A stretch of 64,000 nucleotides of DNA from Arion vulgaris (lineage: Eukaryota > Mollusca > Gastropoda > Stylommatophora > Arionidae): positions 11,823,427 through 11,887,426 of the forward strand of contig CM036767.1 of the NCBI GenBank assembly GCA_020796225.1. The letters run 5' to 3'. Both the position numbers and the translations under genes were made by a program. This document shows, piece after piece, positions 40,100 to 51,394 of the stretch; the first letter of the stretch is position 1, and each line of letters begins with the position of its first letter. The notes below the pieces were generated by a model. It was not told where the DNA came from. It was given only the letters and a program-made list of their open reading frames with translations, and ran no database searches.

Positions 40100-40258
40100 T
40101 TATTGTCCGTCTTCGATAGAGCTAGGAACTAGATCTCACCTACACTGAGATCGGGAATCTCTGGAAAAATATCCTGATCTCTCCAGGAGGAATTGAACCG
40201 AATATCTTTAGAGCGAGACACAAGCACCTTTATCTCCACGCCACAGAAACCTTCATAC
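40100..40258 (-). mobile_element. SINE-D, tRNA-derived
   Basis: Minus strand: TTTCTGTGGCGTGGAGATAA (A-box side), GATATTCGGTTCAATTCC (B box), then AGATCAGGATATTTTTCC and GATCTCAGTGTAGGTGAGAT. The diverged copy at 51395 shares GTGGCGTGGAG, ATATTTTTGTAGAGG-like and GGTGAGATC blocks. Confidence 0.7.
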
Positions 40259-40834
40259 TACCATGCAGTATGGGGGAGATGGGCAATGAGATAGTTATAC
40301 TATTTAATGAGAATGTATAAGTTCAATCAGATAACACTGCGACTACAGCGATAGAAGGTCTAGTAGAACAGCATGATAGAGAAAAGTAATGAGGCAGATG
40401 GTAAGACAATGTCAAAGAAATATTACAACAGCATGGACATCATCTGCGTTATGCTTGCTCCAACAATGTGAGCGGAAACTTACCAAGACGCTTCACTTTA
40501 CAAGACGCTTCACTTTACAAGACGCTCCACTTTACAACTGAATGGACAAAAATAAAACAACCAATAACGATCAAATGGAAGAACATCTATTTTGAAAATA
40601 TAAGGACTTTGTGAAATATCAACATCATGTGCTGACGTACGGGATCATGGAACTTCACAAACGTCTGTCGTTAGTGCTGATTATCAGCTCCGATGTTGAT
40701 ATAATCTACGTGTCAGGAGGTTAGACTGTCGACAATTCTTTTTTTTTATCTGTCGTCCTATGTCTTGTCCCCAATTTTATTTTGCCTGTTGTCGCTATGT
40801 GTGCTAGTCTATATTTTCTTATATAACCTTCCAT

Positions 40835-40893
<59 letters not shown>

Positions 40894-41205
40894 CTGACCC
40901 ATTTCCCTACAAGCAGGATGGCATCTTTTTAAAATGTTAATACTAAACTGTATCAGGACATTGAGCTCATTTAGCACGTCTTGTTAATTTTATATTTATG
41001 GAAATAAACACAGTAAAACCCGCATAAACCGAACAGCTTCGAGCAAGTTTCAAATATCCGTTTAGTAGAAATTAGGTTAATATGAGATTTCCATTTTTGA
41101 CCGATAATTGTTAGACTGTTGTCCACTAAAAGATACAACACATTTATGAAATCTTCACTGTTTGAAACTGAATATTTATGTGTCGTAAGTTTTTAAACTG
41201 GTTTA
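40259..41205. other. spacer with short repeats
   Basis: Includes three copies of a 20-bp unit TTCACTTTACAAGACGC (40489-40537) and a (CT)n run at 40834-40890, interrupted once by A. No gene recognised. Confidence 0.6.
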
Positions 41206-41209
41206 GAAT

Positions 41210-41490
41210 CGACGAGGAGCGTCTGGCCGAATTGATTAGAACGCGGCTCCCATGTGGGAGACCCGTGTGTAAGGCCAAGGATTTTTCTCTGTTGGGACTA
41301 TACAGAAAAATCTTAACCTGAACAGTTTCAGGGCGACAGCACAAACTATGCGACCACTAAATTCCTCTTGCTCTCGCCTCACCCACAACCAGGCTCTATA
41401 TAAGGCCTTCGTTCTATAAATATCTCTTCCAGTGGTCTGACAGTTAGAGTTGGTTGTGCTCTACATCGCCATAAAAAGCGCTACTACAGA
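41210..41490 (+). mobile_element. SINE-B
   Basis: Head GAGCGTCTGGCCGAATTGAT, weak B box, body GATTTTTCTCTGTTGGG, CTTAACCTGAACAGTTTCAG, and 3' end TGCTCTACATCGCCATAAAA with CTACTACAGACA. Confidence 0.75.
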
Positions 41491-41504
41491 CATTATCAAC
41501 ATTT

Positions 41505-42590
41505 TTTTTGTTAGATTCATCATTCCCGCGTACATCAACATTTTTGTACTGATGAATTTAGATAAACCTGTTTAGCTTTAAGTGCAGTAACATCACTGCG
41601 TGCATCAACATTTTTGTACTGATGAATTTAGATAAACCTGTTTAGCTGTAAGTGCAGTAACATCACTGCGTGCATCAACATTTTTGTACTGATGAATTTA
41701 GATAAACCTGTTTAGCTGTAAGTGCAGTAACATCACTGCGTCATCAACATTTTGTACTGATGAATTTAGATCAAACCTGTTTAGCTGTAAGTGCAGTAAC
41801 ATCACTCGTACATCAACATTTTGTACTGATGAATTTAGATAAACCTGTTTAGCTGTAAGTGCAGTAACATCACTGCGTACATCAACATTTTTGTACTGAT
41901 GAATTTAGATAAACCTGTTTAGCTGTAAGTGCAGTAACATCACTGCGTGCATCAACATTTTTGTACTGATGAATTTAGATAAACCTGTTTAGCTGTAAGT
42001 GCAGTAACATCACTGCGTACATCAACATTTTTGTACTGATGAATTTAGATAAACCTGTTTAGCTGTAAGTGATAACATCACTGACGTACATCAACATTTT
42101 TGTACTGATGAATTTAGATAAACCTGTTTAGCTTTAAGTGCAGTAACATCACTTGCAGTACATCAACATTTTTGTACTGATGAATTTAGATCCACCTGTT
42201 TAGCTGTAAGTGCAGTAACATCACTGCGTACATCAACATTTTTGTACTGATGAATTTAGATAAACCTGTTTAGCTTTAAGTGCAGTAACATCACTGCGTA
42301 CATCAACATTTTTGTACTGATGAATTTAGATCCACCTGTTTAGCTTTAAGTGCAGTAACATCATCTGCGACATCAACATTTTTGTACTGATGAATTTAGA
42401 TCCACCTGTTTAGCTTTAAGTGCAGTAACATCACTGCGTACATCAACATTTTGGAACTGATGAATTTAGATCCACCTGTTTAGCTTTAAGTGCAGTAACA
42501 TCACTGCGTACATCAACATTTTGGAACTGATGAATTTAGATCCACCTCTTTATCTTTAAGTGCAGTAACATCACTGCGTACATCAACGTT
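41505..42590. repeat. 70-bp satellite, about 15 units
   Basis: Unit: ATCAACATTTTTGTACTGAT, GAATTTAGATAAACCTGTTT, AGCTGTAAGTGCAGTAACAT, CACTGCGTAC. Left units have AGATAAACC and AGCTGT. Right units have AGATCCACC and AGCTTT, so the array evolved directionally. Small deletions in TTTTT and GCGTAC occur in several units. Confidence 0.95.
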
Positions 42591-42649
42591 TTATATATAT
42601 ATATAAATATCCGTCTAATACCGTTATTCATTAGAAAAGGCATATACTA

Positions 42650-43015
42650 ATTTCTCCAGACCTCTCTCTCCTGTACAACTCGCAAAATCTCTTCTATGGA
42701 ACTGAGTCCGATATTTTTTCTTTTCTCTCAGCAACGTTCGTTTCAGAGTTTCCTTAGTGCCTCCTCTCTTTCTTGAACCCTTTGCATCCCACTTCAATGC
42801 CTGTTTTTTTTTCTTCTCTCAGCAACGCTCGTTTCATGGCTCCCCTAGTGCCTCCTCTCTTTCTTGAACCCTTTGCCTCCCACTTCAATGCCTGGTTTGA
42901 TATTCTTTGATCATTTCTTCTCAAGGTGTGTCCAACATATCTCAGTCTTCTCCCTCTTATAACAGAGATAATATAACTGAACAAGAAAACTCGGTGGAAC
43001 GTCCTTGACCCTCGT
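42650..43015 (-). mobile_element. LINE-E 3' fragment with internal duplication
   Basis: Minus: VIRGRRLRYVGHTLRRNDQR, ISNQALKWEAKGSRKRGGTR, GAMKRALL. The block TCTCAGCAACGYTCGTTTCA to CACTTCAATGCCTG is present twice (42726-42802 and 42818-42892). Confidence 0.8.
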
Positions 43016-43297
43016 GACTCGTAGTGCAAAAAAGGTCCCTGTAAACATTTGTTATGATGAGGTCAACATGTTATCTGAAACACATACTTCGACCAGACGT
43101 CACCCCTTCCCAGCCAGCTCATAAATAGATAAACATCTGTAAAATGCACATGTAATCTATACTTTGACTTTTTCAAAACACTCTCACGGAAACAAGGGCC
43201 AGTACAGTTTATCACCCAAGTTAGTTTTAATAAGTCACATTACTTAAAAACATTACATCGGGAAATGTTGCCTGTGTGTTGCCGAGACTTGCAAGGG

Positions 43298-43765
43298 GAG
43301 CTTCTTCTTCTTCGAACGCTCCATATCGATCACTTGTTAACCACTCTGCGTGATTTGTATGTAATCTGAACCTAAAAGCGATTGTACGTTGTGCCAGTTT
43401 TGCGCCTACAAGTAGGACAGCACATCCGATTTCTGCGATGCTTTTTATTTACTAGGGTACTTAGCTAGGTCCTACATCAGTCGCCACTTACGATATGTCT
43501 TGTAGGTCGCAGTGGTACTATTCTTTGCTTTCCTTGCGAGCCCAGGCACCACAAGGCGACAGCAAGGGGAGCAAAGAATAGTAACACTATTACCAACAAG
43601 GCATGTTGTAAGAGGCAACTGAGGTAGGCGCCTAGATTGGCAGAGATCGGATGTACTTGTAGGCGTATAACTGGCACACCGTACAATCGCTCTTAGACAC
43701 AGATCACATAAGTCACAAGAGTGGTTTAACAAGTGGTCGATATGGAGCGCTGGAAGAAGAATAAC
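43298..43765. mobile_element. head-to-head inverted SINE-X pair
   Basis: Minus copy 43298-43560 (CTTCTTCTTCGAACGCTCCA to CCCAGGCACCACAAGG). Plus copy 43561-43765 (GGGGAGCAAAGAATAGTAAC to GATATGGAGCGCTGGAAGAA). They meet at their 5' ends and would fold into a long hairpin. Confidence 0.8.
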
Positions 43766-43784
43766 AATGACATTTCATCAAACT

Positions 43785-43890
43785 AAAATGAAGTACCCCT
43801 GTGCTGCCATAAAATTCTTCAGGGTCACGTCCCCTTGTCCTACACCGCCCTAAAAGCGGTACTCATGCAGTAACGATAGTTGTTTTCTCT
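43785..43890 (+). mobile_element. SINE-B 3' fragment
   Basis: TTCTTCAGGGTCACGTCCCC, TTGTCCTACACCGCCCTAAA, GCGGTACTCATGCAGTAACG align with the 30365-30450 end of SINE-B. Confidence 0.65.
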
Positions 43891-43964
43891 CACTGTTGTA
43901 ACGTTAAACACACGTGATTGGTCGGTATCTGGTGAGGTTGTATAGAGTGTCTGTAAAGTCTCAC

Positions 43965-44172
43965 ACAATTGCCCGTTTGCCCAGCGTGTTCATAGCGCGT
44001 TGGACTACGGGTGACTATCCCTCTGTGTGTGCGGGTTCAATTCCGCGGGATGGCAGAAAAGCCACAGATTCCCCAGATTTACGGTGTTCGTGGCACCGAA
44101 CCGAAGGGTTACGATGTCCATGGCACCGAGCCGAAGAGCTGAAAAGCTCAAGTGCTTCTGGATCGGAAGAAA
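43965..44172 (+). mobile_element. SINE-E
   Basis: GCCCAGCGTGTTCATAGCGC, GTTGGACTACGGGTGAC (A-box region), GTGCGGGTTCAATTCCGC (B box), TGGCAGAAAAGCCACAG, then the paired GTGGCACCGAACCGAAGGGT and CATGGCACCGAGCCGAAGAG and the tail AGTGCTTCTGGATCGGAAGA. Confidence 0.85.
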
Positions 44173-44324
44173 AAGAAAGTCTCACAACACTTCATATGTA
44201 GGTCAGCTTGAAAAATGAAGTACATGATGTCGTCAAAAATGTGCTAAAACAAAGTAGTGAAAGTTACTGCTATGGTCTACTGTTGTTCTTGGTAAACTAG
44301 AAAGAACAAATGAAATATTCATTA

Positions 44325-44402
44325 TAGCAGATGTTTCAAATATCCACCACGGGTTTCAAGATATGTCTGTACACGTTTCTTCATATTGTCAAATATTCTT
44401 TC
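44325..44402 (-). pseudogene. possible transposase C-terminal remnant
   Basis: The minus strand reads NIFDNMKKRVQTYLETRGGY, FEH, which resembles the C-terminus of Tc1/mariner-like transposases ('...ARGGHFEH'-type ends). It is only about 23 codons, so identification is weak. Confidence 0.3.
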
Positions 44403-44462
44403 TTTAGTTGAAAACACTATTATGGTTTTAGTGAAAAGAATTACCCCAGCAGACAACAGTTA

Positions 44463-45130
44463 TTAGAAATAGCCGTCCATCGCAAGCGATGATGACAACA
44501 ATCTCAGACGTGTACTGTTGCACCTCTCTGGTGTGTGCGGAGGTGACTGTAGAGTCAATCCTAGAACAGAATCCTCGACCACAGGTGGGGCATACATGAT
44601 CAAGGTTAGACATGTGCGTGTTGTGTGCTCTGTCTTTTCGCGCTGCTCGTTTTCTCTGTGACTCAACAATACGATGATTCTCAGCTATTCGGGTTCCTCT
44701 TTGTTGTTACAGCGCCACATTTGGCGATCTTGCGCAAGGATTCCCAGCACGTATTGTCTATATCGAAGCATTTCAGAGACACTTTAAGAGTGTCTTTAAA
44801 GCGTTTTTCTGTCCACCAGCTAAACGTCTGCCCCCTTCAAGCTCGCCATCAACTGTTTTGGGATGCGTTTATCAGGCATTCGAGCAACGTGACCGACCCA
44901 TCTCAGTTGGGCCTTCTGCAACAGGGTGTTGACGCTTGGGATCTTTGCTCTTGTGAGGACTTCGCTGTCTGGAATTTTGTCCTGCCAGTTTATTTTAGTA
45001 TTCTGCGTAGACAGCTTGTGTGAAATGGTTTAATTTTCTTGCGTGTCTGCTATACACTGTCCATGTCTCGCTTGCGTACAGCAGCGTGGTTAGCACTATG
45101 GCCTGGTAAACTTTCAGCTTTGTGACTATG
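44463..45130 (-). pseudogene. RTE-like LINE C-terminus with zinc-finger-like end
   Basis: Pieces include LTTLLYASETWTVYSRHARK, LNHF, then KINWQDKIPDSEVLTRAKIP, LLQKAQLRWVGHVARMPDKR, IPKQLM, and finally SNLDHVCPTCGRGFCSRIDS. C-x2-C followed by an H resembles a C2H2 finger. The next copy (1018) has CSRIGRYNHLRTH, where both histidines are present. Here the second half is mutated to TVTSAHT. Confidence 0.8.
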
Positions 45131-45131
45131 C

Positions 45132-46296
45132 TTATCCCTTCCGTTCCCACACAGTGACACGTAACCTTCCGAACGCAGCACTGGCTTTGGATATCCTATT
45201 GTGGACCTCAGAATCTATGTTTGCCGATCTGGATAGAAGGCTGCCAAGATAAGCAAAGTTGTCCGTTGACTGGAGACGCTGGTGTTTAATGTTGATGACT
45301 GGATCGTAATACTGTTCTCTAGGGGCGGGCTGGAACATAACCTCTGTTTTTTTGGTGTTAATGGTGAGGCCAAACCTATCACAGGCCATTGAGAACTTGT
45401 CCATGTAAGTCTGCATTTCTTCCTCAGAGTTGGTAGCGAGGGCACAGTCATCAGCAAACAACAGGTTTGAGATAGTTGATTCTTTTACCTTGGTGGGGAT
45501 TTTAACCTCCGAAGATTGAATAGGTTACCGTCTGTCCTGTATCTAATCTTTACCCCATGTTCGTCGCCTTCCCAAAAGACATCCGTGAGCATGGCAGCAA
45601 ACATCATGCTGAAGAGTGTTGGGGCCAGTACACAGCCCTGTTTGACGCCGTTGGTGACATGGAAGGCTTCCGACAGCTCCCCTTCGTCAAGTACACGTGC
45701 CATCATGCCCTCGTGAAACTGTTGAACGATCTTGATGAATTTCCTTGGGCATCCAAATTTTCCATGATCTTCCATAGACCCTCCCTGTTAACCGTGTCGA
45801 AAGCCTTTGTCAGATCGACAAAGACCATATAGAGGTTACGGTGCTGCTCTTGGCATTTCTCCTGTAGTTGGCGAGCAGCAAATATCATGTCTGCTGTTCC
45901 ACGACCTGCTCTGAAGCCACATTGGGTTTCAGGGAGTAAGTCCTGTTCCAGGTGATCGATTAATCGATTGAGAAGGACTCTGGCCAGTATTTTGCCAGCG
46001 ATTGACAGGCGGGAGATCCCCCTGTGGTTATCGCAGGCCTGGCGGTTTCCTTTTCGCTTGTACAGGTGGACAATAGTGGCATCCTTTAATTCCTGTGGCA
46101 CACGTTCGTTACACCAAATGGATGTAAATAACTCTGTCAATTTTAGCATCAACGTTGGCCCTCCTTCTTTGTAGACTTCGGTTGGTATTGAGTCCGCACC
46201 CGGTGCCTTCCCGCTGGACATCTGGCTTGCTGCCTTCTTGACCTCTGCTAAGGTAGGTGGAATATCAAGCTTGGCATTGATTGGGACCTGGGGCAT
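45132..46296 (-). pseudogene. RTE-like LINE reverse transcriptase
   Basis: 46296-45703: SSGKAPGADSIPTEVYKEGG, NHRGISRLSIAGKILARVLL, LPETQCGFRAGRGTADMIFA, MVFVDLTKAFDTVNREGLWK (motif A with its Asp). 45775-45485: GVKQGCVLAPTLFSMMFAAM. 45461-45132: LFADDCALATN (catalytic DD of motif C), TKKTEVMF and AYLGSLLSRSANIDSEVHNR. The catalytic residues are all present. Frames change near 45720 and 45490. Confidence 0.9.
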
Positions 46297-46579
46297 GCGC
46301 TCTATGGCTTCATAACATGTAGTGGATGGATGGTTGAGGACAGAACGGAAGTGTTCTGCCCAGCGATTTAGTATCTGAGGCTTGTCAATTAGTAGCCTTG
46401 CTCCATCTGCATCAGTATGGGAGTGGGGTGAGATTGTTGAGGTCCGTAAACAGTTTTTAGGGCATCGTAAAAGCGTTTGAAATCATGTCTGTCTGCATAT
46501 ATCTGGATTTCATCAGATTTTTGGCTTAGCCATGCGTCTTGTAATTTCCTGATTCTCTCTTGAGCCCTTCTACGAGCAT

Positions 46580-47808
46580 CTAGGAAAGCTGTTTTTTTGG
46601 ATGATGATGATGGGTCATTTTGATAGGCTCTGTATGTCTCATGTTTCGTGAGAAGAATAGACTTGATTTCTTCGTCATTTTCGTCAAACAGTCGTGGCTC
46701 TTGCGTACAGAGTGTCCTATGAGCTCAGAGGTAGATAGGTACACGGTGTCTCTGAGGGCAGTCCAGTCATCGTCCACGCTGGTTTTGCCAAATTGGAGGT
46801 CCTTCAATTTGTCGTCCAGGTCTCTTATTAAACTTTCGGTGACAGTGGAGCTTTTCAATTTGGAGACTGCCAGCTTTTTTGTTGGTTTGCGACCCTGGTG
46901 ACGTTTTCTAGGCTTGATGCGGAGGTTGAGCTTTGACACGATCAATCTATGATCGGTCCAACATTCTGCTCCGCACATAGCCTTTGTGACTCTGACGTCA
47001 CGTCTGTCATTTTTCCTTACGATGACGTAGTCAATGAGGTGCCATTGTTTGGAACAGGGATGCATCCATGACGTTTTGTTTCGGGTTGGTAAACGAAACA
47101 AGGAGTTTGTAATTGTTAGGTCGTGGGCAGCACATAGTCTGAGTAATAGAAGCCCATTACTATTGCACTTGCCCACGCCGTGTACTCCTAGTACTCCATC
47201 CCAGACCGGATGGTCTGTCCCTACTCTGGCATTGAAGTCCCCGAGTATGATGAGCTTCTCAGACCTTGGGACCGCTGAGATGGCTGAGTCAAGGTCCTCG
47301 TAGAAACCATCCTTGATTTCGCTTGGATTTGTCATTGTCGGGGCGTAGACGCTGAGTAAAGTGGCACTCTTTTTTCCTCCTAGTGAGATCTGAAGAGTCA
47401 TCACTCTGTCACTGACACCTTTTGGGAGTCTGGTGAGGCCGAGCACAAGATGAGATTTGACAGCAAACCCTACACCAGATTCCAGACGTTCTGTATTGGC
47501 TCTCCCACTCCAAAAGAAAGTGTAACCTCCGCCCACCTCTGACAGCTGACCCTCGTCAGGAGTCTGGTCTCACTCAAGGCAGCTATGTCGATATCGTAGC
47601 GTGCCAGTTCTCTAGCCACGAGTGCAGTCCGTCTCTCAGGTCTTTCAGCTTTGTTGTTATCTAATAGTGTTCGCACGTTCCACGCGCCTATGGTGAGAGC
47701 TTTAAGCGTGTTCTTCATGTTGTGTGATTTGTGTTGTATGTAGTTGTCTGAAACTGTAGCTTGCGCTGTATTTGGATTATAGTGAGGAAAAGTTGCGCTA
47801 TTCGTCAA
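46580..47808 (-). pseudogene. RTE-like LINE APE endonuclease
   Basis: 47808-47470: LTIGAWNVRTLLDNNKAERP, ARYDIDIAALSETRL (catalytic Glu). The frame shifts to 47536-46580: YTFFWSGR, LLSVYAPTMTNPSEIKD, LIILGDFNARVGTD (catalytic Asp/Asn), WHLIDYVIVRK and ECWTDHRLIVSKLNL (the terminal DH). All canonical APE motifs are readable. The 46300-46580 linker is degraded. Confidence 0.9.
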
Positions 47809-47830
47809 CCTCCTCTCTCGTCAGGACTAT

Positions 47831-48190
47831 CTGTATCCAGGGGCAAGACAAGTCAAGACGACTGGAGATACACTGCATATTGCACCACAATTGACTACCG
47901 AACACATTTTTTGATGACGTCATGTACTTTGTTTTTCACATTCGTTCTACGTATAAAGTATAAAGTGTTGAGGGACTTTACAAACACACTGTATAACTCT
48001 TCCTCATAAATCAAACCGAAACATCAACACCGGTAGTTTGAAGATACAAAAGCAGATTACCTTTCGGTAAAAACTACCTAACTTATTGCTGTGATATTTT
48101 GACATTTAGAAAACAGATGTACTGTTCTAAAATTCATTGCATATCCTTTACAGTACTTTGCGAATCAACACCAGCTTTGTAACGATGTTT
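47831..48190. other. spacer
   Basis: No feature recognised. Confidence 0.5.
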
Positions 48191-48192
48191 GT

Positions 48193-48335
48193 GATTTTTC
48201 TAGGCATTATTACGTTCAGTAGTTTGCCATTGCTTTCTGAACGGTGGTGACATCGTCCTTTTGTAAAATCCATGCGAAACAATTTGCAACCAAATTGTCC
48301 TCATCGTGATTCGAACTCAAGAGTACTGTTTTAAT
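48193..48335 (-). mobile_element. SINE-C fragment
   Basis: TTTTCTAGGCATTATTACG, TTCAGTAGTTTGCCATTGCT and TTCTGAACGGTGGTGACATC match the body, then CATCGTGATTCGAACTCAAG (B box on the minus strand). The tail is missing and the A-box side is diverged. Confidence 0.75.
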
Positions 48336-48476
48336 ATGAACAAATATTGCAACTTTTGTGTGAACTAGCAACGCAACATACTTGCTCTCAATGACGTTAA
48401 TCACTAAGAGTGGTTTATAAGCGCCAGTTACTTTGATAAATTTCATCGCATTAACACATTTGACCAAACTCTTGAT

Positions 48477-48869
48477 CATTAGATTCCCAAACTTTTTCGC
48501 CCCCACCCCCACCCCACTTTGCACAATATAAACTTTGTAACGCGGCCCTTCACATTATAACAGTTTGTCAACGCCCCCACATACTCTATTTTCTCTTTGA
48601 CATAGCAAATTGATATATATTTCTGTAATACATGGTCAATTTTCAAATGATTATATTCATGAAATAGAAAATTGATGACAAAAAATGGATCGTGTAAGAC
48701 GGCATAAGATGAATTAAAATGCAGAATTCAAATGTTAAATGATTATTCAATCACAAAATCACGAAAATAATTTATTTAAAACTATTTATTATTAATTTCT
48801 TCTTTAAGAAGCCATCGACCAAATTCTTCTGAACCTACTGGGGGGGTTTCGCCACTTTGGGAAACACTG
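48477..48869. mobile_element. hAT-like MITE-5, 393 bp
   Basis: Left end CATTAGATTCCCAAACTTTT (degraded CAGTGGTTCCCAAAC type). Right end CCACTTTGGGAAACACTG. Flanks CTCTTGAT (48469-48476) and CTCTAGAT (48870-48877), 7/8 identical. Inside both ends are C-runs/G-runs (CGCCCCCAC, GGGGGGGTTTCG) that pair. AT-rich centre, no coding capacity. Confidence 0.8.
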
Positions 48870-48884
48870 CTCTAGATGGAACCA

Positions 48885-49190
48885 CGATGTAGTTCTATTG
48901 TTGGAGAGTTGAAGATGGATAATGGGGATGCTCTTTGGTCTCTTAACGACTGCCTCTTGGATGAAGACACCACTAAAATAAATGCTGAATCGATACAGCA
49001 ATTTAGCAATTTGGAGTTACCCGTTGTTCAAGTAGAACTGGATGTCTGAGAGGGAGTGTTTAACTAGCGAGCCACTGGAACCATCAGTATGCATACTCTT
49101 TGATATCTGTTGGAGAAGACTGGAGCACCTATTGGTTTGCACAGGGTGCATTGACGTCAGTTTAGTAACCAATAACCAATGTCAAGAAAA
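48885..49190 (+). mobile_element. LINE-H2 3' fragment
   Basis: DCLLDEDTTK, ...FNLELPVVQVELDV, ATGTISMHTL, then GACGTCAGTTTAGTAACCAA. Matches 24290 and 39555. It lies just 3' of MITE-5. Confidence 0.7.
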
Positions 49191-49609
49191 TAAGATATCG
49201 CATTAAGTGGGCCCATAGGACCCGATGTGTTACGAGACGATGTTAATCTATTACTTTATAACATATGTGACTATTAATCTGTCGTTGAAGTGTCTGGTAT
49301 GTTTGTGAAGCCACCATGTTTCGCTTATTTTATACATATTAAATGTACGTCGGTGATTAATAGCAGTAGATGTGTGTTGGTGTATTTATGGCTTTGTCAA
49401 GTGACATTTAGGACATACAACGTAGTACATTGTCAGAGAATTGAATCTACATACTAACGTTTAGTGTTTAGGGGTGTTGCATTAAAGTCTGATGGTTTCT
49501 TCTTCACATTTCAACTCCCAACGGAGGACAGGTCTTCAACAAACTGCTTCCAGCTCATCCTCTCTCTTGCTATACCTTCCAATTCTTTCCATGTCTTGTA
49601 TATTCTCGT
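49191..49609. other. spacer
   Basis: No feature recognised. Confidence 0.5.
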
Positions 49610-49865
49610 CCATTTGTTGCTGGGACCCACAAGGGGAACAAAGAATAGTAACACTGTGACCAGCAAGACATGTCCGTAAGAGGCGACTGAGGTAGGGGGC
49701 TAGGAGATTACCTAGTAAATAAAAGCGTTGGAGAAATCGGATGTTAAGACCTACCTGTATGCGCATAACTGGCACAACGTACAATCGCTGTTAGGCTGAG
49801 ATCACAAATAAATCACAAAGAAAGGTTTAACAAGTGTTCGATATGTAGTATTCGAAGAAGAAGTA
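49610..49865 (+). mobile_element. SINE-X, plus copy
   Basis: GGGACCCACAAGGGGAACAA, AGAATAGTAACACTGTGACC, CGTAAGAGGCGACTGAGGTA, AGAAATCGGATG, CATAACTGGCACAACGTACA and TTCGATATGTAGTATTCGAA, then (GAA)n. Complete 3' end, slightly short 5' end. Confidence 0.8.
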
Positions 49866-50344
49866 TATTGTGTCAGTTTTCTCATAGGGAAAAGAAGATT
49901 AGTCGGCATCACTGGATCCTTTCGGGTTTCCCGGTCATAAGTCCCATGTTTGGGGACCTTTTCCTGGTTCCGATGGTTGAGTTAGCTTTTTTCTTACCAT
50001 GTTTATTGAAGTTTTATGGGACTATCTTTTCTACGGTGAGATAGCCAGCCCCACGCTCAACAGGGAGCCTGGTGGTTTTCGGTACAGTAACGTCTTGTGT
50101 TTCCATGTACAATGACAGTGACTGTCTGTATACTTATGTTTAGTGACGTGTTCGATGTTTATAATTGTGTCAAGTGACATCATCTGTTTAGTTACTGACT
50201 GTATAATTGTGTCACTAATTGTCAGTAGCGTAGTTTGTTGATCTGTTTGATTATGTAGACCAGTAACAATAGCCTGGTTGCTTGGTTCGTGACCCCAGGC
50301 AACATATATGTTATGTAGGCCACAGTTGGTATCAGTTCACAATA
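49866..50344. other. spacer
   Basis: Contains a GTGTCAAGTGACATCATCTG stretch and several GTGACTGTCTGTATA-like near-repeats. No gene recognised. Confidence 0.45.
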
Positions 50345-50352
50345 ACAGTTAG

Positions 50353-50522
50353 CAGGACCGTGCGGTACATTTTCTCAGTGTGATGCAAGTCTTCGAAATG
50401 CCGACCCTTAAATCTTTTTTCTTTAAAATAACTTCAATTGTAATTTTGATTTCACTGCTTATTCCGCCCCCATCCTTACGATTCCGCCTGGTGCGGTCGC
50501 ATCTCTGTATCATACTGCCCTG
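50353..50522 (-). mobile_element. MITE-4 (hAT-like), copy 2
   Basis: A 170-bp element, inverted relative to 25503. Ends CAGGACCGTGCGG and ACTGCCCTG. Flanks ACAGTTAG (50345-50352) and GCAGTTAG (50523-50530), 7/8 identical. Confidence 0.9.
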
Positions 50523-50654
50523 GCAGTTAGCGATAAACCAGATTTCGCATAGTGATCGACTTAACGCGTTGTAGATAATAGCCGTCCACCCAGAGATATC
50601 TGTCTTGTCACACCAGTTCTTCAGTCACTGTTATAGTTCGCTGCATGGGTTTCG

Positions 50655-50655
<1 letters not shown>

Positions 50656-50739
<84 letters not shown>

Positions 50740-50741
50740 TC

Positions 50742-50772
<31 letters not shown>

Positions 50773-50791
50773 GTCTGTCTGTCTGTCTGTC

Positions 50792-50886
<95 letters not shown>

Positions 50887-50887
50887 C

Positions 50888-50976
<89 letters not shown>

Positions 50977-51154
50977 CTGTCTGTCCGTCCGTCCGTCCGT
51001 CCGTCCGTCCGTCCGTCCGTCCGTCTCGTCGTCTATCCGTCTGTCTGTCTGTCTGTCTGTCTGTCTGCCTACCTATCCTGTCTGTCCGTCTGTCCGTCTG
51101 TCCGTCTGTCCGTCTGTCCGTCTATCCGTCTTTCCGTCTTTCCGTCTGTCCGTC

Positions 51155-51193
<39 letters not shown>

Positions 51194-51330
51194 GCCTACC
51201 TATCCTGTCTGTCTGTCTGTCTGTCCGTCCGTTTTTCTGTCTGTCTGTCTGCCTTCCTGGCTGGTTGTCTATCTGTCTGGCTGGCTGTCTGTCTATCTCT
51301 CGTCGGTTGGTCGGTCTGTCCGTAAATCCA
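50656..51330. repeat. compound tetranucleotide microsatellite
   Basis: (TATC)n to about 50771, then (TGTC)n to about 50985, then (CGTC)n to about 51025, then mixed TGTC/CGTC with TGCCTACCTATCC interruptions twice (51066, 51193), fading into GGCTGGCTGTC. It opens two plus frames of 226-344 codons (IYLS, VCLS, RPSV repeats), which are artefacts. Confidence 0.97.
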
Positions 51331-51394
51331 TGTATCCATCCGTACGTCCCACTGTCTGCTTGCTTGCTGGCCTGTTTTTCACATGGGCTGTCAA

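Larger units (their letters stand above)
44420..47830 (-). mobile_element. near-full-length RTE-like LINE
   Basis: Minus strand, 3.4 kb: APE endonuclease, reverse transcriptase and a C-terminal zinc-finger-like motif, with no RNase H. This architecture and the GAWNVRTL start are those of RTE-type endonuclease-reverse transcriptases (often annotated 'craniofacial development protein 2-like' through their endonuclease). At least five frame breaks make it non-coding. A 3' piece of the same family lies at 1018-1490. Confidence 0.9.

Noticed and set aside
44625..45023. 132-codon plus frame
   Set aside because: Antisense shadow of the RTE-like LINE C-terminus.
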